6,636 nucleotides of DNA from Planctomycetota bacterium (GCA_013202185.1 JABMSA010000733.1:1-6636), one strand, 5' to 3'; counted from the first letter of the stretch, positions 1-4,618 are shown. Notes: generated from the letters alone by a model not told the origin. Numbers and translations: made by a program.

Positions 1-21
1 ACACCACCCGACGGCGCGACG

Positions 22-60
22 CCGAACTTATTCACCTGCCACATAAAGTGGCGAGGGGCC
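22..60 (+). repeat. Structured repeat, copy 1 (conserved 5' segment plus hairpin)
   Basis: This is the first of two related elements. It opens with CCGAACTTATTCACCTGCC (22-40), identical to copy 2 except for one base. A hairpin follows: CCTGCCAC (35-42), loop ATAAA (43-47), then GTGGC (48-52) and AGG (54-56), with a single bulged G at 53. It ends in GGGGCC, as copy 2 does. The stem differs from copy 2 at the two loop-closing pairs (A-T and C-G here, two G-C pairs there), but the pairing is kept. I do not recognise a named family. It could be an RNA, a REP-like DNA element or a protein-binding site. More copies may lie left of the window. Confidence 0.6.
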
Positions 61-88
61 TGGGGTAGCGGACGCTTTCACTCACTGA

Positions 89-126
89 CCGAACTTCTTC
101 ACCTGCCGGGCAAGCCGGCAGGGGCC
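89..126 (+). repeat. Structured repeat, copy 2 (perfect 8-bp hairpin)
   Basis: This copy starts 67 bp after copy 1, in the same orientation. The 5' segment CCGAACTTCTTCACCTGCC (89-107) leads into a perfect 8-bp hairpin: CCTGCCGG (102-109), loop GCAAG (110-114), CCGGCAGG (115-122), then GGCC. No ORF covers the element and no T-run follows, so it is not a standard intrinsic terminator. Read as plus-strand RNA, its TTCTTCACCTG stretch (95-105) is an anti-Shine-Dalgarno-like sequence, partly unpaired. Confidence 0.6.
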
Positions 127-231
127 GCGCGAGAACCGACACCCGTAGGCAACCTGTCAATCTTTCGCTCCATCGGCACGAGGCCGGCGGGGCGGATTCA
201 GAAAACATTCACAAACCCGAGCCGCCATCGA

Positions 232-273
232 TTTTGTTTTTTTCTTGCCTGGCGGTGTACCTTGTGCTACAAT
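232..273 (+). promoter_or_regulatory. Promoter of the tRNA gene, with a T-rich upstream element
   Basis: A sigma-70-type promoter lies just upstream of the tRNA. The -35 box is TTGCCT (245-250) and the -10 box is TACAAT (268-273), with an ideal 17-bp spacer. The T-rich run at 232-243 directly precedes the -35 box and resembles an UP element, as is common for stable-RNA promoters. The expected start is near 280, giving a leader of about 20 nt that RNase P would remove. Confidence 0.75.
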
Positions 274-300
274 GATCACAGTAGCGTGTTGAGCGCACTT

Positions 301-377
301 CGGGGTGTGGCTCAGTTTGGTAGAGCGCCAGGTTCGGGACTTGGAGGCCGGCAGTTCGAGTCTGCCCACCCCGACCA
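301..377 (+). tRNA. tRNA-Pro (anticodon CGG), with encoded CCA
   Basis: This is a complete 77-nt cloverleaf that delivers proline at CCG codons. The acceptor stem CGGGGTG (301-307) pairs with CACCCCG (367-373). The D stem GCTC (310-313) pairs with GAGC (323-326). The anticodon stem CCAGG (328-332) pairs with CTTGG (340-344), with one G-T pair. The loop TTCGGGA (333-339) puts the anticodon CGG at 335-337. The T stem GGCAG/CTGCC (350-354/362-366) encloses TTCGAGT. Discriminator A374 and the CCA tail (375-377) are encoded. The acceptor stem beginning with C, with an A discriminator, fits bacterial tRNA-Pro. There are no mismatches, so it should be functional. Confidence 0.97.
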
Positions 378-383
378 GCCGCC

Positions 384-426
384 GCCTCGCCGTCAGATCG
401 GCGGGGCTATGGCTGGCAAGCCAGCC
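384..426 (+). other. Two hairpins just downstream of the tRNA
   Basis: The first hairpin is GCCTCGCCG (384-392), loop TCAGAT, CGGCGGGGC (399-407): 9 pairs including one T-G. The second is the palindrome GGCTGGC-AA-GCCAGCC (411-426). Lying 7 nt after the CCA, they could help stop or trim the tRNA transcript. Neither is followed by a T-run, so a classical intrinsic terminator is not shown. Confidence 0.45.
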
Positions 427-472
427 TTACGAATTGTGAGAACAACACTCCTGTTCATGTCGGGCGACGGCT

Positions 473-500
473 GTCCGCCATAGCTTTAGCGAAGGCGGGC
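473..500 (+). repeat. Hairpin repeat element upstream of the GIY-YIG gene
   Basis: GTCCGCC (473-479) and GGCGGGC (494-500) form a 7-bp stem with one T-G pair, around a loop containing TAGCTTTAGCGAA. The element ends 6 nt before the nuclease start codon. From memory, elements of the form TCCGCC..TAGC..AGCGAAGGCGGA occur in many copies in some environmental bacterial genomes, often beside small GIY-YIG genes. I could not check this here. It may be a nuclease target, a mobility end, or a structure over the ribosome-binding site, where GGCGGG is the only Shine-Dalgarno-like candidate. A 10-bp piece (TAGCGAAGGC) recurs at 4166-4175. Confidence 0.5.
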
Positions 501-506
501 CGCATC

Positions 507-917
507 ATGAAGGAAGTCTACCTGCTCAAGAGCATTCCCTCGCCACACCGACGGTATATTGGCATTGCGAACAACGCTGCCAACCGTTTGCTGGAACACA
601 ATTCAGGTGAGTCATTCCACACTGCCAAGTACCGCCCCTGGAAAACGGTAGTCGTAGTTCGCTTTGAAGATGACAAGAAACCGGGACGATTCGAAAGGTA
701 TTTGAAGTCCGGCTCCGGGCGAGCATTTGCAACAGTAGAGACAAAGCCCCTCCGCATCCGCCGATTGATGGCGGTGCAGAAGGGCTTCCTGGTTATCGGG
801 CCGTGCGACGCGGCGCCACGACCATCACACCACGCTCGTCTTTGTTGTCTGCTGTTGACCCGCGTTGCCATGCCGACGTATGCTCGCGCGCAGCCTTTCG
901 ACCACCGAGAGAATTGA
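507..917 (+). CDS. GIY-YIG endonuclease domain protein with altered C-terminus
   Basis: Residues 1-75 match the small single-domain GIY-YIG nucleases (UvrC N-terminal-like fold, DNA-cleaving). The VYLLKS segment (4-9) stands for the GIY strand and RYIGIA (16-21) for the YIG strand. R27 in NRLLEHNSG is the expected catalytic arginine, HTAKYRPW (38-45) is the family signature, and E63 in FERYLKSGSG is the expected metal-binding glutamate. As I recall, family members end soon after GRAFA with roughly KRHF. Here the frame runs on for about 60 residues with no family resemblance and overlaps the convergent gene at 825. A TAG in the +1 frame at 735-737 fits a small deletion that shifted the frame past the old stop. 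The catalytic core looks intact; the tail (from about 735) is probably not native. The Shine-Dalgarno sequence is weak (GGCGGG) and lies within the upstream hairpin. Confidence 0.75.
   Translation: MKEVYLLKSIPSPHRRYIGIANNAANRLLEHNSGESFHTAKYRPWKTVVVVRFEDDKKPGRFERYLKSGSGRAFATVETKPLRIRRLMAVQKGFLVIGPCDAAPRPSHHARLCCLLLTRVAMPTYARAQPFDHREN
754..777. repeat. Hairpin after the GIY-YIG domain, same CCGCC/GGCGG stem
   Basis: CCGCC (758-762) and GGCGG (770-774) pair around GATTGAT, extended by GCA (754-756) with TGC (775-777) and a bulged T757. The 5-bp core stem equals that of the hairpin at 473-500, so the nuclease domain is bracketed by two similar stems. It lies inside the non-native tail of the nuclease ORF. 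It may be chance in GC-rich DNA. Confidence 0.35.
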
Positions 918-1115
918 GCCGGGCGCGCCCGATGTCATCGAGAGAACATCGCTCAATCTGAGGCCGTAATGCGTGAGTGTGGGGCAACGCCCGATGCTCG
1001 CGAGCAGTTGCTCGAGGCGGTCGTTTGCGGCCCTCGTTTCGCCGGCGGCCGCATCGAGTTGTTCCGCGATCACCTCCAACTCGTCCATGATCTCGGGCAT
1101 GTTCAGCGTCAGCAT
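825..1115 (-). CDS. Hypothetical 96-aa coiled-coil protein
   Basis: I do not recognise a family. Residues of about 8-40 (from EIMDELEVIAEQL to RLEQLLASI) show spaced leucine/isoleucine heptads typical of a short coiled coil. A middle part with LTHYGLRLSDVL follows, then a basic C-terminus (RLRASIRRHG and a QQQTTKT end). No signal peptide or membrane segment is seen, so it is probably cytosolic. The ORF is open back to a GTG at 1256, but the ATG at 1115 is chosen because GGAG sits 7 nt upstream and the mapped promoter would start transcription right at the GTG. It converges on the nuclease ORF and overlaps its altered tail at 825-917. The reading frame on the opposite strand (969-1307) looks like a shadow. 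The coiled coil suggests an oligomeric or partner-binding small protein; any role is unknown. Confidence 0.55.
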   Translation of the reverse strand: MLTLNMPEIMDELEVIAEQLDAAAGETRAANDRLEQLLASIGRCPTLTHYGLRLSDVLSMTSGAPGSILSVVERLRASIRRHGNAGQQQTTKTSVV

Positions 1116-1263
1116 CCTTGCTCTCCGCCGTGCCAAAGGTGTAACCGGATCACGATGAGGTCGAAACAGGGTACGCATCTGCGCGCAGTCGGAAAAGGGC
1201 AGCCCGATCCATCGGACAATGCTCTTCGGCCTGCAGGCACGGAACCCTTTTTCCACTTACTGT

Positions 1264-1292
1264 ATTATGCACCGATGAGCCGGGTATTTCAA
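1264..1292 (-). promoter_or_regulatory. Promoter for the coiled-coil gene
   Basis: Read on the minus strand, TTGAAA (1287-1292) is a -35 box and CATAAT (1264-1269) a -10 box, with a 17-bp spacer. Transcription would start near 1257 and leave a leader of about 140 nt before the ATG at 1115. Confidence 0.6.
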
Positions 1293-1300
1293 GCGGGGAG

Positions 1301-1342
1301 TTCCTGATTTTGGCGGTGAAAATTCCTGACGCTTCATCAGGA
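1301..1342 (-). promoter_or_regulatory. Possible operator: three TTCCTGA/TCAGGA half-sites
   Basis: TTCCTGA occurs at 1301-1307 and 1323-1329, and its inverse TCAGGA at 1337-1342. The last two form an inverted repeat with a 7-bp centre. The group sits immediately upstream of the minus-strand promoter at 1264-1292, where an activator or repressor could bind. No regulator gene is seen nearby. Confidence 0.35.
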
Positions 1343-1394
1343 TTCTTGCACCCTCCGGAACGCATCATCGGCTAACTATCACTCCCGCCCTGTG

Positions 1395-1598
1395 TTACCG
1401 CTTTCCTCGCCTGCTTGCACTTGCATAACGACCATCATGTGGTCCGACAGCTCCCCGCCGGTTACGCGCCTGCGTCTGCGACAGGCCCGTCATCGCAGCG
1501 CGCCGGCCGGTCGGGTCACCGTCCACAAGCCAATACTGGAAGTACCATGTCCTGCCATTGGCGATCATGTTTTCCGGTTTGTCGCCCGTGATGCTCAC
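1395..1598 (-). CDS. Doubtful 67-aa ORF overlapping the fucosidase stop
   Basis: A GTG start (1598) overlaps the TGA of the fucosidase gene by 4 nt, a layout typical of coupled genes. The first half is protein-like (SITGDKPENMI, then NGRTWYFQYWLVDGD, rich in aromatics), while the second half is arginine-rich and looks random. The same frame stays open upstream to about 1645 (including ATSELVAEV), so this could be the trace of an older gene that the fucosidase reading frame overran, rather than a live gene. No family is recognised and no Shine-Dalgarno sequence stands out. The remaining DNA at 1343-1394 shows nothing. Confidence 0.25.
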   Translation of the reverse strand: MSITGDKPENMIANGRTWYFQYWLVDGDPTGRRAAMTGLSQTQARNRRGAVGPHDGRYASASRRGKR

Positions 1599-2605
1599 CT
1601 CGGCAACAAGCTCTGAGGTGGCACGTTTGGTGGCATATCCAATTCAACGGCTCTGTCTTTCAATGCCTCTGAGATACGGCTCAACTGATGAACGGATGCC
1701 TCCGCCAGGGAGCCGTCCTGGAAGGAGATTACATTGAAGCTCATCGGTGCATGATGTCTGCGGCATGCGGAAACAAACGCCAGAATGTCGTCGTCGGAAT
1801 ACAGCGGAGGATGTGGTTCCCTGCTGTTGTCTCTGTATACCCATTGCGGGTCGTCCAAACATGTCCAGCCATGCCACTGCAGGCCGTTCTTCAGATACCT
1901 CGCGGTTGGTGGTGTGTTGAGGTCGGTCAGCTCCCCGGCCCAGTAGTCCTGATGCGCCGTGTACAGAAAAGTCTGCGCCACGCCTGCATTGTATGTCACC
2001 AGACGGTTTGCGTAGCCGGCCTTGGCCGCGATGGTCAGGTCACTCCAGGGGAACTGGAATCCATGCAGGTCTGTTGTCACGGAATTGTGAGGGCCGCGGG
2101 TATCGAGAGAATAGGGGCTGTCGAACCACCATGCCTGAATGAGATCACCGTACCGTTCGCTCAACCATCTCACGATAGCACACAGATTCTCCGCCAGACG
2201 ATCCTTGGGCTGATCGTGGTAACCGACGGCCTGCTCCCAGGCTGGATCGTCGCCCTGGTTGCACGAATGGTTGTAGTACACGATCAGCTTCTTGCCGAGA
2301 GCAGCAAGTGCATGTCCGATCTCTCCGAGCAGATCGCGTTCAGCGGTGCGTCCCGTCATGATCGAATCCACCACGGGATGCGGACATGGGAGCATGTGCA
2401 GCGCATGCGTCGCCGTGAAGATCACGTAGTCTGTCCCGCTCATTTCGACAGCGGCAAGGAACTCCTTCAACCGGAAACGTGCCACCGCGTCCGCGAATCC
2501 GCATGCCGCACCATGGCGAGGCACGGTCTGCGCCGTCCAGTGTGCGCCGATGCCCAGCGTACACGCGGCCATCCAGTCCGTATTGGCCCTCTGGTAGATG
2601 GTCAT
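1595..2605 (-). CDS. Alpha-L-fucosidase-like glycoside hydrolase (GH29-related)
   Basis: This predicted 336-aa enzyme would remove alpha-L-fucose, or a similar sugar, from glycans. It resembles a divergent branch of GH29-type TIM-barrel proteins. The markers are WTAQTVPRHG near the N-terminus (23-32), DYVIFTATHALHMLPCP (59-75, a barrel strand matching the GH29 strand that carries a conserved histidine), LIVYYNHSCNQGDDP (107-121), and AWWFDSPYSLD (158-168). In the last, D162 sits where GH29 has its nucleophile (WFD). HQDYWAGE (218-225) and LQWHGWTCL (242-250) follow. The acid/base residue cannot be assigned by eye. No signal peptide is seen, so it appears cytosolic and probably acts on imported oligosaccharides. 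It is shorter than many GH29 enzymes and lacks an obvious extra C-terminal domain. The ATG at 2605 is set by AGGTGA just upstream and by the ATGA overlap with the membrane-protein gene. The substrate is inferred from family only. Confidence 0.8.
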   Translation of the reverse strand: MTIYQRANTDWMAACTLGIGAHWTAQTVPRHGAACGFADAVARFRLKEFLAAVEMSGTDYVIFTATHALHMLPCPHPVVDSIMTGRTAERDLLGEIGHALAALGKKLIVYYNHSCNQGDDPAWEQAVGYHDQPKDRLAENLCAIVRWLSERYGDLIQAWWFDSPYSLDTRGPHNSVTTDLHGFQFPWSDLTIAAKAGYANRLVTYNAGVAQTFLYTAHQDYWAGELTDLNTPPTARYLKNGLQWHGWTCLDDPQWVYRDNSREPHPPLYSDDDILAFVSACRRHHAPMSFNVISFQDGSLAEASVHQLSRISEALKDRAVELDMPPNVPPQSLLPR

Positions 2606-2928
2606 TCTTCACCTGTTTTCTGATGACGCGGCCGGCGCGGACCCGGAATTGTGAAATAATAGTAATACGACGCAATGAATCCGAGAAGCACATGTCCGAA
2701 TACCCATCCGACACGACTGTGGGCCGGCTGATGCTTGACGGCGTGAATGAGGGTCTGGAACCAAAGGATGCTGCCTCTGATTGCACAGACGAACATGATC
2801 AAGAGCAGAATCCGGAACCGCATTGGCGTATCTGATATGATCTTGTGTGGCATCTCCCAAACGAGGGATAGAATGTACGCGATCGCAAAAACGGTGAGGC
2901 TGATTAGGACTGTCGGGTCTTTCTTCAT
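2602..2928 (-). CDS. Small three-helix membrane protein coupled to the fucosidase
   Basis: This 108-aa protein has three hydrophobic segments: about 6-24 (from TVLISLTVF), 38-60 (from FRILLLIMFV) and 73-93 (VGWVFGHVLLGFIASYYYYF). Its C-terminus is basic (PRRPRHQK). The second helix is followed by a charged, histidine-containing turn (HAVKHQPAHSR). I do not recognise the family. It overlaps the fucosidase start by ATGA, so the two are made together and may work together, for example in sugar entry or anchoring, which is inference. The frame stays open upstream to 3102, but that part covers the integrase remnant and lacks protein character. The ATG at 2928 begins a typical membrane N-terminus (MKKDP). 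No clear Shine-Dalgarno sequence is seen before it; GTG at 2937 is an alternative. Confidence 0.7.
   Translation of the reverse strand: MKKDPTVLISLTVFAIAYILSLVWEMPHKIISDTPMRFRILLLIMFVCAIRGSILWFQTLIHAVKHQPAHSRVGWVFGHVLLGFIASYYYYFTIPGPRRPRHQKTGEE
2603..2616 (-). promoter_or_regulatory. Ribosome-binding site and start-stop overlap of the fucosidase gene
   Basis: On the minus strand, CAGGTGAAGAATGA combines a strong Shine-Dalgarno sequence (AGGTGA), the fucosidase ATG (2605-2603) and the TGA of the upstream gene (2604-2602). Ribosomes ending the membrane protein can restart directly. The 11 bases CAGGTGAAGAA are exactly complementary to TTCTTCACCTG in repeat copy 2 (95-105). Confidence 0.8.
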
Positions 2929-2984
2929 TTTCGCCACACAACAATGATTAGATTGACCCGGATAATACGCGATACCGACGTCTT

Positions 2985-3110
2985 CTAACCGTATGAGACG
3001 GCAGCCGGGCCACGATTCAGTACAGGCGCATAGATCTTGGCCGTCACGCCTTTGCGCCCGAGCAGTTCTTGCACTGGTCCGATGTCTGCTGCCGGAGGCC
3101 ATGCTCGTGT
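2985..3110 (-). pseudogene. Remnant of an integron-type tyrosine recombinase C-terminus
   Basis: Read on the minus strand in the frame ending with TAG at 2985-2987, the translation contains ADIGPVQELLGRKGV, then AKIYAPVLNRGPAAV. This matches the conserved C-terminal end of integron integrases (IntI) as I know it: DIRTVQELLGHKDV, then TMIYTHVLNRG. In tyrosine recombinases this stretch carries the catalytic tyrosine; the Y of KIYAP would be it. The copy is dead: the upstream frame has a TAG (3113-3111), one codon seems lost before IY, GH has become GR, and the usual RSPLD ending is missing. The rest of the gene is absent. It lies in the leader of the membrane-protein gene. Identification by eye is good for the family of tyrosine recombinases, fair for the IntI subgroup. 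Confidence 0.65.
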
Positions 3111-3117
3111 CTATGAC

Positions 3118-3145
3118 ATTCTGACACAGGCATGAGCAATGTCAA
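3118..3145 (-). promoter_or_regulatory. Promoter for the membrane protein-fucosidase unit
   Basis: On the minus strand a perfect TTGACA (3140-3145) is followed after 16 bp by CAGAAT (3118-3123), preceded by CTGTGT. Transcription would begin near 3111, run through the integrase remnant and reach the ATG at 2928 after about 180 nt. The box layout closely matches the promoter at 3848-3875. No terminator is seen between the four-cysteine gene and this site, so read-through from the right is also possible. Confidence 0.55.
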
Positions 3146-3201
3146 GGGGGTTTTCCGCGATCATGCGGCGGCCCGCTTTGCTGTGTGCGGCCGGCCGGAC
3201 G

Positions 3202-3618
3202 TTACCTGAGCCCGACCGGCTGGTGCGCGACTCTTCTGGCTCGGTTCGATGGGCCGATGGCCGGCGAACCGGCGACCCTTATGGTGTGTTTTGGTGTTGC
3301 GAGATAGTTGGCATGGAGCGCGGCCGATTTCTTGCGGTCAGGGGGGCTGTCCGACGCGACAAGCGTGTGCTGGTGGCCGGCGTGGTGTGATTCGGTTTTG
3401 CACAGCGCCTGGATTTCCTGCCGTTTACGTTTTGCCTCTTCCTTTGCTGCCATGTTGTCCAGGGATGTCTTGTATTTCAGGAGCATTTCCCGGTCGTTGT
3501 AGCCCGGGCACTTTCCTCTCTCCCACATGAGCCGTGGAGTTTCGTATACGCCGCAGTATCTCTTGAAGTTCAGCTCACATCCGTTGCACTTCCTTATCGG
3601 CTTTCTGGTGATGTTCAT
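3202..3618 (-). CDS. Hypothetical 138-aa protein with a four-cysteine (zinc-binding-like) motif
   Basis: The N-terminal half holds C11, C14, C22 and C37 in the pattern CNGCELNFKRYC then KCPGYN (CxxC-x7-C-x14-C), which looks like a small zinc-binding domain. I recall similar short proteins with CxLN...CG...CPGY in environmental bacteria, without known function. A charged helix rich in K, E and A follows (about 44-72), then a low-complexity, histidine- and proline-containing tail (75-138) that may be recently acquired. The start is set by a strong Shine-Dalgarno sequence, GGAGG, 5 nt before the ATG at 3618. The longer open frame back to 4233 is rejected because it crosses the promoter. It is transcribed alone from a strong promoter after a leader of about 220 nt. 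A nucleic-acid or protein-binding role is possible but unproven. Confidence 0.75.
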   Translation of the reverse strand: MNITRKPIRKCNGCELNFKRYCGVYETPRLMWERGKCPGYNDREMLLKYKTSLDNMAAKEEAKRKRQEIQALCKTESHHAGHQHTLVASDSPPDRKKSAALHANYLATPKHTIRVAGSPAIGPSNRARRVAHQPVGLR

Positions 3619-3841
3619 AAGAGCCTCCACAACATGCAGAATGATGCCCGCGCATGTATGACATTTCGCGGGCGGTGACAGATGTATCGAGTGTGGAATT
3701 GAACGTGCCGCCGGTGAGCGGGGCACTTGTGCGGGGCGCCGTATTCTCGAAATACAAGAACATAGGGTGCATATGTGCCTTTTGACCTCTATTACCCTTA
3801 AACAACCCCGCGACTCGAAGGGTTCAGGGTATTGTCGGTCT
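3619..3841 (-). other. Long 5' leader of the four-cysteine gene
   Basis: About 220 nt separate the predicted start of transcription from the ATG, unusual for a small gene. I see no known riboswitch core. A short inverted element flanks the ribosome-binding region on the minus strand: CCGCCCGCGAAATG and CATGCGCGGGC (about 3651-3675) can pair through GCCCGCG/CGCGGGC. A possible reading frame inside (start 3805 or 3772) overlaps the next gene and has weak protein character. Confidence 0.35.
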
Positions 3842-3847
3842 GATACT

Positions 3848-3894
3848 ATTATGACACAGAATCCTGGAAAGTCAAGTAGGAATACGAAAAAAAA
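3848..3894 (-). promoter_or_regulatory. Strong promoter with T-tract upstream element
   Basis: On the minus strand, TTGACT (3870-3875) and CATAAT (3848-3853) are separated by 16 bp, with TGTGT directly before the -10 box. A run of eight T (A on the plus strand, 3887-3894) sits about 46-53 bp before the start point, where an UP element or DNA bend would act. Further A-tracts lie at 3943-3950 and 3955-3960. It serves the four-cysteine gene. Confidence 0.7.
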
Positions 3895-4213
3895 TCTCAC
3901 GCCCGGGGCTATCTTTTGCTGTACCCACAACTTACGACCATGAAAAAAAACCAGAAAAAATGCGTTTTGCCACGTGTGCTTCGGCCTGTGGCGGCCCGGG
4001 CGGCCTGCAAACTCGCCTAGCTCGATGCACACGTCACGCCGCACAAGACGCCCGCAGCCGGCTGCCAAACCTGACGGCCCGATGCCTGGCCGGTCGGATT
4101 TCCCGGGAAGCTCGCCCCCCCGTCGCCAGACCGGCAGCAGAGCGCCCCACGTTACCCGTGAACTATAGCGAAGGCCGGAGTGTTGATACCACAGAAGGCG
4201 AGGCGAAGAAAAA
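3895..4213. other. Intergenic stretch, no gene seen
   Basis: Apart from A-tracts at 3943-3950 and 3955-3960, a GC-rich inverted segment near 3990-4008, and a 10-bp match (4166-4175, TAGCGAAGGC) to the hairpin repeat at 473-500, I see nothing here. The plus-strand frames starting at 3960 and 3974 lack protein character. No clear promoter for the gene at 4214 was found. Confidence 0.4.
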
Positions 4214-4504
4214 ATGCGGAAATGGCACAACACTCAAGCCAACACCAGCCACGACGTGACAACTGACGACCTGGGCCGGACCACCAAGTACGTTTACGAG
4301 AACCCTGAAACCGGCAACGCGGTGATGGTCCTCAATTGCAGCCAGCAACTTGATAAGGAGTTCGCCCAATGCGACACGGAGGTACGGGCGTCGGTGAACC
4401 TTGAGCAACCGGCAGACGAAGAAAATCCGGTGATGAAGCTCTCGATAGTGGTCATGATCCGGAAAAACGTCGCCGGTGCCCAGAGCGAACAGCAAAAAGC
4501 CTGA
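4214..4504 (+). CDS. Hypothetical 96-aa protein
   Basis: No family is recognised. The sequence is soluble and acidic in the middle, with two cysteines (C42, C53), a stretch DDLGRTTKYVYENPETGN (18-35) and a short hydrophobic strand near the end (MKLSIVVMI, 74-82). The 18-35 stretch resembles one YD/RHS repeat (the DxxGRxxxYxY type), but one repeat alone proves little. There is no signal peptide. A GAGG about 10 nt before the ATG at 4214 is a fair ribosome-binding site, followed by an A-rich run. The antisense frame (4163-4528) is judged a shadow because its hydrophobic residues mirror this gene. It stands alone between two intergenic regions. Confidence 0.5.
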   Translation: MRKWHNTQANTSHDVTTDDLGRTTKYVYENPETGNAVMVLNCSQQLDKEFAQCDTEVRASVNLEQPADEENPVMKLSIVVMIRKNVAGAQSEQQKA

Positions 4505-4580
4505 CCCAGCAGGCGAAACACGAAACACAGCGGAGAGGCGGCGCCTGGCGGCATCCCCGTCTTTTCCGCTTTTTCATGCC

Positions 4581-4600
4581 TCCAAAAGCCGTTTTTTGGA
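4581..4600. other. Inverted repeat upstream of the HEAT-gene promoter
   Basis: TCCAAAA (4581-4587) and TTTTGGA (4594-4600) form a 7-bp inverted repeat around GCCGTT. TTTTGG recurs at 4603-4608. It lies 19 bp before the -35 box at 4619 and about 80 bp after the 4214 gene, so it may be an operator or a weak stop signal. No T-run follows it. Confidence 0.3.
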
Positions 4601-4618
4601 CATTTTGGTGGATTTTCC

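Noticed and set aside
22..126. Repeats as integron attC sites or a CRISPR array
   Set aside because: There are no paired GTTRRRY/RYYYAAC ends around the hairpins, only two units, and variation inside the repeat.
181..243. GGCGG/CCGCC with T-run as an intrinsic terminator
   Set aside because: The loop is far too long and the T-run is better explained as the upstream element of the tRNA promoter.
288..294. GTTGAGC as an integron core site
   Set aside because: It is a lone 7-base match inside the tRNA leader with no partner site.
1688..2623. Long plus-strand frame (311 codons) opposite the fucosidase gene
   Set aside because: It is the antisense shadow of a clear glycoside hydrolase; its translation has no domain character and many scattered cysteines.
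3619..4233. Upstream extension of the four-cysteine gene frame to 4233
   Set aside because: It crosses a strong promoter and A-tracts, while the ATG at 3618 has a perfect GGAGG.
4163..4528. Minus-strand 121-codon hydrophobic frame
   Set aside because: It mirrors the 4214-4504 gene, with no Shine-Dalgarno sequence or promoter seen for it.
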